Shown: positions 16,381-25,607, numbered from the stretch's first letter. The stretch: DNA of 64,000 nt from Streptomyces diastatochromogenes (GCF_002242805.1 NZ_MCGQ01000011.1:60255-124254); one strand, 5' to 3'. The notes: generated by a model not told the origin, from the sequence alone. A program made the numbers and translations.

Positions 16381-17172
16381 GTGAGCGCCATGCCGATCGC
16401 CCTGCTGTTCACCACGGCCGCCACCGGCGCCGTGGGCGTCGCCGTCCTGCGCACCGTGCTGAAGCTGCGCCGTCAGCTCACGGCGCTGCAGGCCCAGCTC
16501 GCCGAGAACCAGGCCGCCGCACTGGGCGCACTGCTGCCCGCCGCCCGCACGACCACCGACACGGACGAGATACGCGCGGCCGTGGCCGAGGCGCTCGCCG
16601 AGGAGCGGGAGCGGGAGTTGGCCGAGGCCCGTGCGTTCTGGGCCGCCCAGGAGGCCCGTGACGCCTCCGACGCACCGTCCCTGCTGGGCCTGGCCGACGG
16701 CGACGTGTTCCTGCCCCGGCAGACCGACTTCGTGGGCCTGGAGCCGCTGGAGCCGGTCTCCGAGCCGACCACCGAGGCCGACGAGTTCGCCGGGGACTCC
16801 CCCGAACTGGCCGCGGCCCGCCGCCGCCACCCCTCGCACCCCGACTTCGTCCCGGTGCAGTCGCCGGCCGTGAACGACCACGAGCGCACGGTGACCACGC
16901 TGGAGCAGCTGGCCGCCGACCAGGTCGAGCTGTCCGACGTCCGCCCGGGCCCGCTCGGCACCCTCGACGTCTACGTCTTCGCCGACGGCACCACCCTGTG
17001 CATGACCCCCGGCCACCGCGAGACGGCCGAACACCTGGCAGCGGCTCTCCGCGAGGGCGAGAGCCCGTACCTCCTCGGCGGTTCGGGCATCTCGGGCGCG
17101 TACACCCTGACCTTCGCCTGCGGCACGGACACGGTCTACATCCTGGCGGACCGGGTCATAGCGTCCCTCTGA
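16381..17172 (+). CDS. Membrane-anchored protein of unknown function
   Basis: The 263-residue protein starts with a hydrophobic segment (residues 3-22), followed by a charged alpha-helical stretch to about 100 (RERELAEARAFWAAQEARD) that may be a coiled coil. A proline/acidic linker and a compact C-terminal domain (about 175-263; LDVYVFADGTTLCMTPGHRE) follow. I do not recognise the fold, though the domain is well conserved in Streptomyces. The GTG at 16381 is preceded by GGGAG at 7 bases. The region upstream (16230-16255) carries a GCAGGTCAGC direct repeat. Confidence 0.65.
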   Translation: MSAMPIALLFTTAATGAVGVAVLRTVLKLRRQLTALQAQLAENQAAALGALLPAARTTTDTDEIRAAVAEALAEERERELAEARAFWAAQEARDASDAPSLLGLADGDVFLPRQTDFVGLEPLEPVSEPTTEADEFAGDSPELAAARRRHPSHPDFVPVQSPAVNDHERTVTTLEQLAADQVELSDVRPGPLGTLDVYVFADGTTLCMTPGHRETAEHLAAALREGESPYLLGGSGISGAYTLTFACGTDTVYILADRVIASL

Positions 17173-17174
17173 CG

Positions 17175-17486
17175 TCAGACCCCCGCCCTCTTCCGCGCCT
17201 CCTCCACCAACCCCACCGCTTCGGTGACCTGATCCTCGCTCTCCAGCACCAGAGCCAAGTCGTGCGCGGCCACCAGAATTTGGTCGGCGGCCGCGAACAT
17301 CCCCGCATCCGGCATCTCCCGAGGCTCGACCCCCGGCTCCTCAACACTCTGCGTCCACCGAGCCAACTGCCTGGCCAGTGCCAGCGCCTCCGCCGCAGCA
17401 CCCCGCTGGAGTCTGCTCTGCGGCGCCGCTCTCAACTTGTCGGCGAAGTGATCCACTGCTCGTGTCAAGGGCGTCGTATCAACCAC
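17175..17486 (-). CDS. Small conserved Streptomyces protein
   Basis: This 103-residue helical protein starts with VVDTTPLTRAVDHFADKLR and is rich in alanine and arginine. It has no signal or membrane segment. I place the start at GTG 17486 because the frame extending further upstream overlaps the divergent DUF4287 gene and shows no conserved sequence. The product is a familiar hypothetical in this genus without known function. Stop codons of this and the preceding plus-strand gene are two bases apart. Confidence 0.6.
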   Translation of the reverse strand: MVDTTPLTRAVDHFADKLRAAPQSRLQRGAAAEALALARQLARWTQSVEEPGVEPREMPDAGMFAAADQILVAAHDLALVLESEDQVTEAVGLVEEARKRAGV

Positions 17487-17585
17487 GCGCCGAGCGTAAC
17501 GCGCCGCACTGTTGCCAATACGCGAACGCTCAGGCACGGTGACGTGAAGGACCGGCTTACATCCCCTTTGCGTTCGGAGGCGCCG

Positions 17586-17816
17586 ATGTCCCAGCTCTTC
17601 TCCGAGGAGACCCACCGCAATCTGCTCGCCCGCATCCCCCACTGCACCGGTCGTGAGGTTTCCGACTGGCTGCGCACCGTAGAAGAAGGCCCCGCCCTGT
17701 TCCGCTTCGAGGAGAAGGTCAGCTGGCTCCGGCACGAGTACGACCTCGCGTACGGCCACGCGAAGGCGATCGTCCACGAGTACGACCTGAGGAGGGCAGC
17801 CCGCAAGCTGCTCTGA
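17586..17816 (+). CDS. DUF4287-type small protein
   Basis: The 76-residue protein contains the DUF4287 pattern LRHEYDLAYGHAKAIVHEYD, a helical domain usually found in short actinobacterial proteins of unknown role. TTCGGAGGCG precedes the ATG with GGAGG 6 bases away. It diverges from the small conserved gene at 17486, sharing a 99-base promoter region. A strong bidirectional terminator follows. Confidence 0.75.
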   Translation: MSQLFSEETHRNLLARIPHCTGREVSDWLRTVEEGPALFRFEEKVSWLRHEYDLAYGHAKAIVHEYDLRRAARKLL

Positions 17817-17822
17817 GACGCC

Positions 17823-17856
17823 GAGAGGGCCCCGGGTCGGAACCCGGGGCCCTCTC
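17823..17856. terminator. Bidirectional intrinsic terminator
   Basis: GAGAGGGCCCCGGGT (17823-17837) pairs perfectly with ACCCGGGGCCCTCTC (17842-17856) around a 4-base loop. It lies between the convergent DUF4287 and Bax-inhibitor-1 genes. Confidence 0.9.
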
Positions 17857-17874
17857 GCAGGACCGGCGTGTCGG

Positions 17875-18735
17875 CTAGTCGTTGTTGCTGAAGATCGCCA
17901 CCAGCCGCAGCATCTCCACGTAGATCCACACCAGGGTCACGGTGAGACCGAACGCGGCGAGCCAGGACTCGTTGCGCGGGGCGCCGTAGGCGATGCCGTC
18001 CTCGATCTGCTTGAAGTCGAGGGTCAGGAAGAACGCGCCGAGCACGATGGCGATGATGCCGACGATCGCGCCGAGCGGGCCCATGCTGCGCAGGCCGCCG
18101 TTCTCGGCGACGCCGAACGCGACCAGCAGCAGGTTGACCGCCATGACTAGGACGAAGGCGATGGCGATGGCCGTGCCGATGCGGGCGTAGCGGGCGGTGA
18201 CGCGGATCCAGCCGGCCTTGTAGACGAGCAGGGTCGCGCCCGCGACCGCCAGGGTGCCGAGCACCGCCTGGAAGGGGGCGCCGCTCCAGCGGCTGTTGTA
18301 CATCTCGCTGATGACGCCCAGGAAGACGCCCTCGAAGGCGGCGTAACCCAGGATGAGCGCGGGCGACGGAGTGCGCTTGAAGCTCTGCACCAGGCCCAGG
18401 ACCATCGCGATGATCGCCGCGCCGAAGGCGAGGCCGTAGCTGGTCGCCGAGACGGGCAGCAGCACCCAGGCGAGGACGGCGCCGACGGCGACCGTGCCGA
18501 GCGTGAGGGCCGAACGCATGACGACGTCGTCCATCGTCATCCGGTCGGTGGTGGCGGGGGCCTGCGGCGGGGCACCGTACTGCACGTCCTGTCGGGCGTA
18601 CGGGTTCTGCGCGTAGGGGTTCTGCGCGTACGGGTTGCCCTGTGCGTACCCGGCCTGCGCTGCGGTGTTGAAGCCGGCGTAGCCGTTGTCGCGGCTGAAC
18701 CCCCGTCGCGAGAAGACCGGGTTGCTGCTCCTCAT
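17875..18735 (-). CDS. Bax inhibitor-1/YccA-family membrane protein
   Basis: The 286-residue protein has seven hydrophobic segments between residues 75 and 280. The C-terminal region with LDFKQIEDGIAYGAP and the acidic residues of the last helices is typical of BI-1/YccA proteins, which are implicated in calcium leak or protease control at the membrane. The N-terminal 60 residues are cytoplasmic and low complexity, with three tandem NPYAQ units. A good AGGAG-like site precedes the ATG at 18735. Nothing in the neighbourhood defines its task. Confidence 0.88.
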   Translation of the reverse strand: MRSSNPVFSRRGFSRDNGYAGFNTAAQAGYAQGNPYAQNPYAQNPYARQDVQYGAPPQAPATTDRMTMDDVVMRSALTLGTVAVGAVLAWVLLPVSATSYGLAFGAAIIAMVLGLVQSFKRTPSPALILGYAAFEGVFLGVISEMYNSRWSGAPFQAVLGTLAVAGATLLVYKAGWIRVTARYARIGTAIAIAFVLVMAVNLLLVAFGVAENGGLRSMGPLGAIVGIIAIVLGAFFLTLDFKQIEDGIAYGAPRNESWLAAFGLTVTLVWIYVEMLRLVAIFSNND

Positions 18736-18882
18736 TTCACTCCTCCATGGCCACCGTGCGTGGCCTTGGCCTCAAGGGTAATGGATTGGCAAAGGATCGA
18801 CCGTAATACCTGGGGAGGATCTTTCCCTCGCTGTGCTGCGCAACACGCTAAGCGGAAGGCTCATTCCCTGCCAGGGACGAGG

Positions 18883-20058
18883 TCAGTCCAGAGGGAAGCC
18901 GGTGTAGGCCTCGGCTAGGTCGGTCTCGGCCGCGCGAGAGGAGGCGATCCGTTCCAGCCGGGCCAGTTGGAGGCGGGCGTCGAAGTCGGTGGCGTCCGGG
19001 GCCCGGTGGAGCAGGGTCGTCATGTCGTAGGAGAACCGCTCGGCCTGCCAGACGCGGCGCAGGCAGGTCGCCGAGTAGGCGTCGAGGAGGCCGGGGGAGC
19101 CGGTCTCCCGCTGGTGGACGAGCGCCCGGACGAAGGTCGTGACGTCCCCGACGGCCAGGTTCAGCCCTTTGGCGCCCGTGGGCGGCACGATGTGGGCGGC
19201 GTCGCCGGCGAGGAAGAGCCGGCCGTGGCGCATCGGCTCGTGCACGAAGGACCGCATGGGGGTGACGGACTTCTGGGTGATGGGCCCGCGTTCCAGGGTC
19301 CAGTCGTCGTCGGTCTCGAAGCGCCGCTCCAGTTCGGCCCAGATCTCGTCGTCGCTCCACTCCTCGGCCTTGGTCCCAGAGGGCACCTGGAGGTAGAGGC
19401 GGGAGACGGACGGGGAGCGCATGGACAGCAGGGCGAAGCCGCGGTCGTGGCGGGCGTAGACCAGTTCGTCGTGCGAGGGGGCGACGTCGGCGAGGATGCC
19501 GAGCCAGGCATAGGGGTACGACCGTTCGAACACCCGGGAGACGGCCGCCGGGAAGGCCTTCCTGGCCACGCCCCAGAAGCCGTCGCAGCCGACGACGTAG
19601 TCGCACTCCAGCACGTCCTCGCGCCCCTGGTGCCGGAAGGGGATCCGCGGCCGGTCGCCCTCCGCGCCCTCGACGGCCAGGGCCTCCGCCTCGAACAGCA
19701 GCGGGCCGCCCTCCTCCGACTGGAGGGCGATGAGGTCCTTGCAGACCTCCGTCTGGGCGTAGACCGTCACGGACCGCCCGCCGGTCAGCCCGGGGAAGTC
19801 GACGCGATGACGGCGCCGGCCGAAGCGCAGCTCGATCCCGTCGTGCCGCAGCCCCTCCCGGTCCATCCGCTGCCCGGCTCCGGCCGCGCGCAGCACGTCC
19901 ACCGTGCCCTGTTCCAGGATCCCGGCGCGCTGCCGGTGCTCCACGTAGGCACGGTCGCGGCTCTCCAGGACGACCGAGTCGATACCGGCGCGGTGCAGCA
20001 GCCGCGCGAGAAGCAGCCCGGCCGGGCCGGCTCCGATGATCCCGACGGTGGTACGCAT
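18883..20058 (-). CDS. pobA: 4-hydroxybenzoate 3-monooxygenase
   Basis: This 391-residue flavoprotein hydroxylates 4-hydroxybenzoate to protocatechuate with NAD(P)H and O2. The FAD dinucleotide motif is GAGPAG (9-14), the mid-chain DG motif is CDGFWG, and the second FAD motif is GDAAH in LAGDAAHIVPPTGAKG, which is characteristic of the PHBH group. The ATG at 20058 has AGGGAAGGGA upstream; an earlier in-frame methionine would add 24 residues without homology. No pca genes are adjacent, so the product must be used elsewhere. It lies next to bldA, as in S. coelicolor. Confidence 0.92.
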   Translation of the reverse strand: MRTTVGIIGAGPAGLLLARLLHRAGIDSVVLESRDRAYVEHRQRAGILEQGTVDVLRAAGAGQRMDREGLRHDGIELRFGRRRHRVDFPGLTGGRSVTVYAQTEVCKDLIALQSEEGGPLLFEAEALAVEGAEGDRPRIPFRHQGREDVLECDYVVGCDGFWGVARKAFPAAVSRVFERSYPYAWLGILADVAPSHDELVYARHDRGFALLSMRSPSVSRLYLQVPSGTKAEEWSDDEIWAELERRFETDDDWTLERGPITQKSVTPMRSFVHEPMRHGRLFLAGDAAHIVPPTGAKGLNLAVGDVTTFVRALVHQRETGSPGLLDAYSATCLRRVWQAERFSYDMTTLLHRAPDATDFDARLQLARLERIASSRAAETDLAEAYTGFPLD

Positions 20059-20081
20059 CGGTCGATCCCTTCCCTCTGACG

Positions 20082-20092
20082 GACAGTCTGTC
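20082..20092. promoter_or_regulatory. Palindrome GACAGTCTGTC in the pobA leader
   Basis: GACAGTCTGTC is an 11-base perfect palindrome, and a related CAGTCTGTTCGTCTG follows at 20100-20114. Both lie 24-56 bases upstream of the pobA start, where a repressor or activator could act. No regulator gene is adjacent. Confidence 0.5.
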
Positions 20093-20217
20093 TGACACCC
20101 AGTCTGTTCGTCTGGTGAAATTTCCTTCACTCAGTTACGAGCGTGAGTCTCCGACCGCGGACATGCCGCTGTCAACGGTCACGCTGACGTTCGAGGGGTG
20201 GGGTCGGAGGCGGAAAG

Positions 20218-20301
20218 TGCCCGGAGCCGGACTTGAACCGGCACGCCCGCGAAGGGGCAGCGAGGTTTAAGCTCGCCGTGTCTGCATTCCACCATCCGGG
20301 C
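20218..20301 (-). tRNA. bldA: tRNA-Leu(UAA), the bldA tRNA
   Basis: The reverse strand folds as a class II tRNA of 84 bases. The acceptor stem is GCCCGGA/TCCGGGC with discriminator A at 20218, the anticodon stem GCGAG/CTCGC encloses the loop CTTAAAC, a long variable arm follows, and the T-loop is GGTTCAAGTCC. The anticodon is UAA at 20267-20269, which reads UUA. In Streptomyces this is the only tRNA for the rare UUA codon; its loss blocks aerial growth and many antibiotic clusters. The CCA end is not encoded. A possible weak promoter (TAGGCT at 20330-20335 on the same strand) lies upstream. Neighbour pobA is transcribed in the same direction. Confidence 0.97.
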
Positions 20302-20693
20302 AGGCCATGGGCTCCGCATCGAGTGTCCGAGCCTATCGGTGCGCATCCCTCGAACAGCGGAAGGGATGGCCCGATGTTGTCTTATTTTATTGACGTCTGA
20401 GGGTGCATCAGCCCACGGAACGAGCCATCCGCACTTGCCAATAGCGTGACGTGGCGTGGGCGCGCGCGTACGCGGAATGACGGAATTTCACCTACCGAAG
20501 GAGGGCGGTCGTCCGGTTCTGGACACCGTGGGTCTCGGGGTCGCCCGTCCTCCCCAGGTATGACTCGGGCCCGCTCCGTCCGACCGGAGTCGCCCCTCGG
20601 AACCGGAACAGCGACTGACTACACGGGCGCCGGCGGCCGGGACGATGAATCAGTCCCCACGAACTGACGTCGTCCCGACAGGAGCACCTTCCC
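20302..20693. promoter_or_regulatory. Upstream region of bldA and of the ABC exporter pair
   Basis: This 392-base gap lies between divergent bldA and the ABC genes. For bldA a -10-like TAGGCT (20330-20335, minus strand) and a weak -35 CTGTTC (20352-20357) are visible. An AT-rich island, TCTTATTTTATTGACG, at 20382-20397 is exceptional for this genome and could be a promoter or regulator site. AGGAG at 20680 is the ribosome site for the ABC gene. I see no protein gene in the gap. Confidence 0.4.
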
Positions 20694-21464
20694 GTGACCA
20701 CCACACCCACCGCCGGCCGGACCACGGCCGTGGCCGCCCGCGCCACGGAGCTGTCGAAGATCTATGGGCAGGGCGAGACCCGGGTGGTCGCCCTGGACCG
20801 GGTCTCCGTCGACTTCCGGCAGGCCGAGTTCACCGCGATCATGGGCCCGTCCGGTTCCGGCAAGTCCACGCTGATGCACTGCGTGGCGGGCCTGGACAGC
20901 TTCTCCTCGGGGTCCGTGCGGATCGGCGAGACCGAGCTGGGCTCCCTGAAGGACAAGCAGCTCACCAAGTTGCGCCGGGACAAGATCGGCTTCATCTTCC
21001 AGGCCTTCAACCTGCTGCCCACGCTGACCGCGCTGGAGAACATCACCCTCCCGATGGACATCGCGGGCCGGAAGGCCGACAAGGCCTGGCTGGACCAGGT
21101 CATCCAGATGGTCGGGCTGTCCGGGCGGCTCAGCCACCGGCCCTCGCAGCTGTCCGGCGGCCAGCAGCAGCGGGTCGCCGTCGCCCGTGCGCTGGCCTCC
21201 CGGCCCGAGATCATCTTCGGTGACGAGCCGACCGGAAACCTCGACTCCCGCTCCGGCGCCGAGGTGCTGGGCTTCCTGCGCAACTCCGTGCGCGAGCTGG
21301 GCCAGACGGTGGTCATGGTGACCCACGACCCGGTGGCCGCGGCCTACGCGGACCGCGTGATCTTCCTCGCGGACGGGCGGATCGTGGACGAGATCTACGG
21401 CCCCACGGCCGACTCCGTGCTCGACCTGATGAAGCAGTTCGACGCGAAGGGCCGTACCAGCTGA
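20694..21464 (+). CDS. ABC transporter ATP-binding protein (MacB/LolD-like)
   Basis: The 256-residue ATPase of the FtsX-permease class has Walker A GPSGSGKST, signature LSGGQQQR, Walker B IIFGDEPTGNLDS and a switch His in VTHDP. DEPTGNLDS is typical of LolD/MacB-type exporters, which use ATP for mechanotransmission to extract or expel lipids, peptides or antibiotics. GTG start, with AGGAG 9 bases upstream. Its stop and the permease start share one base (TGATG). A close paralogue lies at 56176-56964. Confidence 0.92.
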   Translation: MTTTPTAGRTTAVAARATELSKIYGQGETRVVALDRVSVDFRQAEFTAIMGPSGSGKSTLMHCVAGLDSFSSGSVRIGETELGSLKDKQLTKLRRDKIGFIFQAFNLLPTLTALENITLPMDIAGRKADKAWLDQVIQMVGLSGRLSHRPSQLSGGQQQRVAVARALASRPEIIFGDEPTGNLDSRSGAEVLGFLRNSVRELGQTVVMVTHDPVAAAYADRVIFLADGRIVDEIYGPTADSVLDLMKQFDAKGRTS

Positions 21465-23992
21465 TGTTCCGCACCGCCCTGCGCAACGTACTCGCGCACA
21501 AGGCCCGGCTCCTGATGACCGTGCTCGCCGTCATGCTCGGCGTGGCGTTCGTGTCCGGGACCCTGGTCTTCACCAACACCATCTCCGACGCCTACCAGAA
21601 CAGCTCCGCCAAGGGCTTCGACCAGGTCGACGTCGCCGTCACCGCCAAGTACCAGGACTCCAAGGGCAACCGGGTCGGCAAGACCCCCGAGCTGACCCAG
21701 GCGCTGCTCGACAAGGCCGCGAAGGTCCCGGGCGCCGCCTCCGCCACCGGCGTCGTCACCGGCTTCACCGCGATCGCCGACAAGGACGGCAAGCTGCTCG
21801 GCGGCGGCTGGCAGTCCGAGGGCGGCAACTACTGGGGCACCAAGGACGCCCGCTACCCGCTGGTCAGCGGCCACGCGCCCAGCGGCAGGGACGAGGTCCT
21901 GATCGACTCCAGGACCGCCGAGCGGGCCGGCTACAAGGTCGGCGACACCGTGCGCATCTCGGTCGACGGCCCGGTCCTCACCCCGCGCGTCAGCGGCGTC
22001 TTCACCACCGACGACGGCAACGTGGCCGCGGGCGGCAGCCTCGCCCTGTTCGACACGCCGACCGCGCAGGCGCTGTTCGGCAAGAAGGGCGCGTACGACG
22101 AGATCGACGTGAAGGCGGCGACCGGAACCAGCCAGACCGCACTGCAGGCCTCGCTGGACAAGACGCTGCCGTCGAAGCTGGTGGAGACCAGCACCGGCAA
22201 GCAGCTCGCCGACGACCAGGCCCAGCAGATCTCCTCGTCGATGAGCGGCCTGAAGCAGGGCCTGCTGGTCTTCGCCGGTATCTCCCTGTTCGTCGGCACG
22301 TTCATCATCGCCAACACCTTCACCATGCTGGTCGCCCAGCGCACCAGGGAACTGGCCCTGATGCGGGCGGTCGGCGCCTCCCGCCGGCAGGTCACCCGCT
22401 CGGTGCTGATCGAGGCGTTCGTGGTCGGCACGGTCGCCGGTGTGACCGGCCTGGTCGCCGGCATCGGCATCGGCGCGGGGCTGCGGAGCCTGCTGGGCTC
22501 CTTCGGCGCGAGCATGCCGGACGGGCCGCTGGTGGTCACGCCGGGCACCGTGGTGACCGCCCTCGCGGTCGGCGTCGTCATCACCGTGCTGGCCGCCTGG
22601 CTGCCGGGCCGCCGGGCCGCGAAGATCCCGCCGGTGGCGGCGATGAGCAGCGTGCACGCCAAGGCGACCACCAAGTCGCTGGTGCTGCGCAACACGCTCG
22701 GCGCGCTGTTCTCGGCGGCCGGTGTCGCGGTGGTCCTCGCGGCCACCTCGATGAACGGCTCCGACGGCCAGGCCCCGATGGGCATCGGCGCGGTCCTGCT
22801 CATCATCGGCGTGTTCATCCTGACCCCGCTGCTGTCCCGCCCGCTGATCGCGGCCGCCGCCCCGGTGCTGCGCGTGTTCGGTGTCTCGGGCAAGCTGGCC
22901 CGCCAGAACTCGGTGCGCAACCCGCGCCGTACAGCGGCCACGGCGTCCGCGCTGATGATCGGCCTCACCCTGATCACCGGCATGACGGTCATGGCGGGCA
23001 GCCTGCAGACGTCCATCGACAAGATGGCCAGCTCGGCGATCCGCGCGGACTACGTCGTCTCGATGGCCAACCGCAGCCCGCTCTCGCCCGGCGTGGCGAA
23101 GAAGATCGCCGCCGACCCCGACGTCACCGTCAGCAGCCCGTTGCGCAACGCCGAGTCCCGTATCGACGGCCGGACCGAGTTCCTGACCGGCGTCAACGGC
23201 TCGGCCATCGGCGAGCTGACGGACCTCAAGGTGGACAACGGCACCTTCAAGGTCGGCGGCTCCCAGGTCGTCGTGGACCAGGACCGGGCCAAGGACTACG
23301 GCTGGACGGCCGGTTCGCGGTTCACCGTGCACTACGAGGACGGCAAGGCGCAGCAGCTGACCGTCGCCGGGGTCTACGAGGGCAACGACATGCTCAACGG
23401 GATCATGATCGACAACAAGGTCCTCACCCCGCACCTGAGCGACGCCTCCGACATGCAGGTCATGGTCAAGACGGCGGACGGTGTCTCCGCCTCGGCCAAG
23501 GACGGGCTGGAGAAGGTGCTCGGCACCAACCCGGCGATCAAGGTCCAGGACAAGCAGGACATCTCCGACGACATCGCACAGATGTTCACGCTGATGCTGA
23601 ACATGGTCTACGGCCTGCTCGGGATGGCGGTGATCGTCGCGGTCCTCGGCGTCATCAACACCCTGGCCATGTCGGTGTTCGAGCGCTCCCAGGAGATCGG
23701 CATGCTCCGCGCGATCGGCCTGGACCGCACCGCCGTCAAGCGGATGGTCCGCCTGGAGTCCCTGGTGATCTCCCTGTTCGGCGGCGTGCTGGGCATCGGT
23801 CTGGGCGTGTTCTTCGGCTGGGCGGCCGGTGAGTTGCTGGGCACGAAGATGCCGACGTACGAACTGGTCCTGCCCTGGGGCAGGATGACGGTCTTCCTGC
23901 TGCTGGCGGCGGTGGTCGGCATCCTGGCCGCGCTGTGGCCGGCCCGGCGCGCGGCCCGGCTGAACATGCTGACGGCGATCAAGGCCGAGTAG
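21464..23992 (+). CDS. FtsX-like ABC transporter permease
   Basis: The 842-residue permease has two FtsX modules. After an N-terminal membrane segment (LLMTVLAVMLGVAFVSG) comes an extracytoplasmic domain to about 255, three spans to about 390, a central span pair near 405-450, a second large external domain (about 500-690) and three final spans. RTRELALMRAVGASRRQV and RSQEIGMLRAIGLDRTAV are the duplicated coupling-helix motifs. It partners the ATPase just upstream. The substrate is unknown; a lipid, lipoprotein or toxic peptide is typical for the family. A strong terminator follows. Confidence 0.9.
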   Translation: MFRTALRNVLAHKARLLMTVLAVMLGVAFVSGTLVFTNTISDAYQNSSAKGFDQVDVAVTAKYQDSKGNRVGKTPELTQALLDKAAKVPGAASATGVVTGFTAIADKDGKLLGGGWQSEGGNYWGTKDARYPLVSGHAPSGRDEVLIDSRTAERAGYKVGDTVRISVDGPVLTPRVSGVFTTDDGNVAAGGSLALFDTPTAQALFGKKGAYDEIDVKAATGTSQTALQASLDKTLPSKLVETSTGKQLADDQAQQISSSMSGLKQGLLVFAGISLFVGTFIIANTFTMLVAQRTRELALMRAVGASRRQVTRSVLIEAFVVGTVAGVTGLVAGIGIGAGLRSLLGSFGASMPDGPLVVTPGTVVTALAVGVVITVLAAWLPGRRAAKIPPVAAMSSVHAKATTKSLVLRNTLGALFSAAGVAVVLAATSMNGSDGQAPMGIGAVLLIIGVFILTPLLSRPLIAAAAPVLRVFGVSGKLARQNSVRNPRRTAATASALMIGLTLITGMTVMAGSLQTSIDKMASSAIRADYVVSMANRSPLSPGVAKKIAADPDVTVSSPLRNAESRIDGRTEFLTGVNGSAIGELTDLKVDNGTFKVGGSQVVVDQDRAKDYGWTAGSRFTVHYEDGKAQQLTVAGVYEGNDMLNGIMIDNKVLTPHLSDASDMQVMVKTADGVSASAKDGLEKVLGTNPAIKVQDKQDISDDIAQMFTLMLNMVYGLLGMAVIVAVLGVINTLAMSVFERSQEIGMLRAIGLDRTAVKRMVRLESLVISLFGGVLGIGLGVFFGWAAGELLGTKMPTYELVLPWGRMTVFLLLAAVVGILAALWPARRAARLNMLTAIKAE

Positions 23993-24008
23993 CCGTACGA
24001 CCGACCGA

Positions 24009-24037
24009 GGGCCCCGCTCCGTCACGGAGCGGGGCCC
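24009..24037. terminator. Terminator between ABC permease and CFA-like gene
   Basis: GGGCCCCGCTCC (24009-24020) pairs exactly with GGAGCGGGGCCC (24026-24037) with a 5-base loop. It serves the convergent gene pair in both directions. Confidence 0.9.
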
Positions 24038-24055
24038 TTGCCGTGTCATGTCGTG

Positions 24056-25345
24056 TCAGGAGTTCCAGGTGCGGGTGCGCAGCGGCAGGCCGGACCTGCC
24101 GGACTCCGGAGTGCGGACCGCCAGGACCTGGTTGACGCCGATGCGGTTGCGTTCGAAGGCGAGCGCGCAGGCGGCCATGTACAGGCGCCAGACGCGGGCG
24201 CGGCCGGGGCTGGTGAGGCGGACCGCGCGATCCCAGTCGGCCTCCAGGCCGGCGACCCACTCGCGCAGCGTGCGGGCGTAGTGCTCGCGGATCGACTCCA
24301 CGTCCCGCACCTCGAAGCCGGCCCGCTCCAGCTGGGTGACGGTGGTGCCGATCGGGGCGAGTTCGCCGTCCGGGAAGACGTAGGCGTCGATGAACCGGTC
24401 GGTCTCGTACGCCGTTTCGTCGCGCTGCGGGCGGCGGGCGATCTGGTGGTTGAGCAGCCGTCCGCCGGGCTTCAGCAGGGCGTACAGGTTGCTCGCGTAC
24501 TCCAGGTACCGTTCGGCGCCGACGTGCTCGGCCATGCCGATGGAGGAGATGGCGTCGTAGGGGCCGTCCACGACGTCCCGGTAGTCCTGGACCCTGATCT
24601 CCACCCGGTCGGCCAGCCCCTCGTCGGCGACGCGTTTACGGGCGTACACGGCCTGCTCCTGCGACAGCGTGACCCCGACGACGCTCACGCCGTGCTCCCG
24701 GGCCGCGTGGATGGCCATCGAGCCCCAGCCGCAGCCCACGTCCAGCAGCCGCTGACCCTCCTTCAGGCCGAGCTTGGCGCAGACGAGTTCGAGCTTGTCG
24801 CGCTGGGCGGACTCCAGGGAACCCCCGTCCTCCCAGTAGGCGCACGAGTAGACCATCGACGGCCCGAGGACGATCTCGTAGAAGTCGTTGCCGACGTCGT
24901 AGTGGTGGCTGATGGCCTGTTTGTCGCTGCGCCGGGTGTGCAGATGACGGCGCCTGCGGACCTCCTCGCGCGGCGGGGCGGGCGGGATCGGCGGTCCGAC
25001 GAGCTTCAGCAACTCGCGCCCGGCCGCCCGTACCTCGGGGTCGCGCAGCGCCTGGGCGAGGGTGCGGGAGTTCTCCCCGCGCTCCCACACCAGTCCGGCC
25101 ATGGCGTCGAGGGCGGTGTACAGGTCGCCCTCGATGTCCAGGTCTCCGGCGACCCAGGCGCGGGCGAGGCCCAGTTCGCCCGGTTTGAACAGCATGCGGC
25201 GCAGGGCGCGGCGGTTGCGTACGACGAGCGTCGGCGCGTCCGGCGGCCCCGCCTCCGATCCGTCCCAGGTCCGTAGCCGCACCGGGAGCGGTACTCCCAG
25301 CAGCTGCTCGGCAAGACTCCTCAGCCGCGACGCGGCTTCGGCCAT
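24056..25345 (-). CDS. Cyclopropane-fatty-acyl-phospholipid synthase family methyltransferase
   Basis: The 429-residue SAM-dependent enzyme transfers a methylene or methyl group to the double bond of phospholipid acyl chains. An N-terminal domain (1-140) precedes KQAISHHYDVGNDFYEIVLG, a hallmark of the family. The SAM motif is LLDVGCGWGSMA, and the GMAEHVG and YVFPDGELAP blocks follow. The ATG at 25345 has a perfect GGAGGT five bases upstream, which decides against a longer frame. It is monocistronic between the ABC pair and a secreted protein gene. Confidence 0.9.
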   Translation of the reverse strand: MAEAASRLRSLAEQLLGVPLPVRLRTWDGSEAGPPDAPTLVVRNRRALRRMLFKPGELGLARAWVAGDLDIEGDLYTALDAMAGLVWERGENSRTLAQALRDPEVRAAGRELLKLVGPPIPPAPPREEVRRRRHLHTRRSDKQAISHHYDVGNDFYEIVLGPSMVYSCAYWEDGGSLESAQRDKLELVCAKLGLKEGQRLLDVGCGWGSMAIHAAREHGVSVVGVTLSQEQAVYARKRVADEGLADRVEIRVQDYRDVVDGPYDAISSIGMAEHVGAERYLEYASNLYALLKPGGRLLNHQIARRPQRDETAYETDRFIDAYVFPDGELAPIGTTVTQLERAGFEVRDVESIREHYARTLREWVAGLEADWDRAVRLTSPGRARVWRLYMAACALAFERNRIGVNQVLAVRTPESGRSGLPLRTRTWNS

Positions 25346-25607
25346 GGCGCACCTCCGGTGAAAGGAATCGGCCCGCTGGATCGTCTCCATCCGGCTGCAG
25401 GGAAACGACCCGGCACGCCGACGTCATTCCCCTCCACACGCTCCTGCCGACAGGTTGGCCGAACCGTCACACTCCCGCGTTACCGCCGGGGTCCCCGTTC
25501 GGTCAAGTCCCGAGATCCAGGGTCATGCCCTGTTCGACCCGAGAAGTCCTAATGGAGGCAGAACGTTCCGTTCGATTCCCCCCACCATGTTTTGGATGTG
25601 AACTGCC

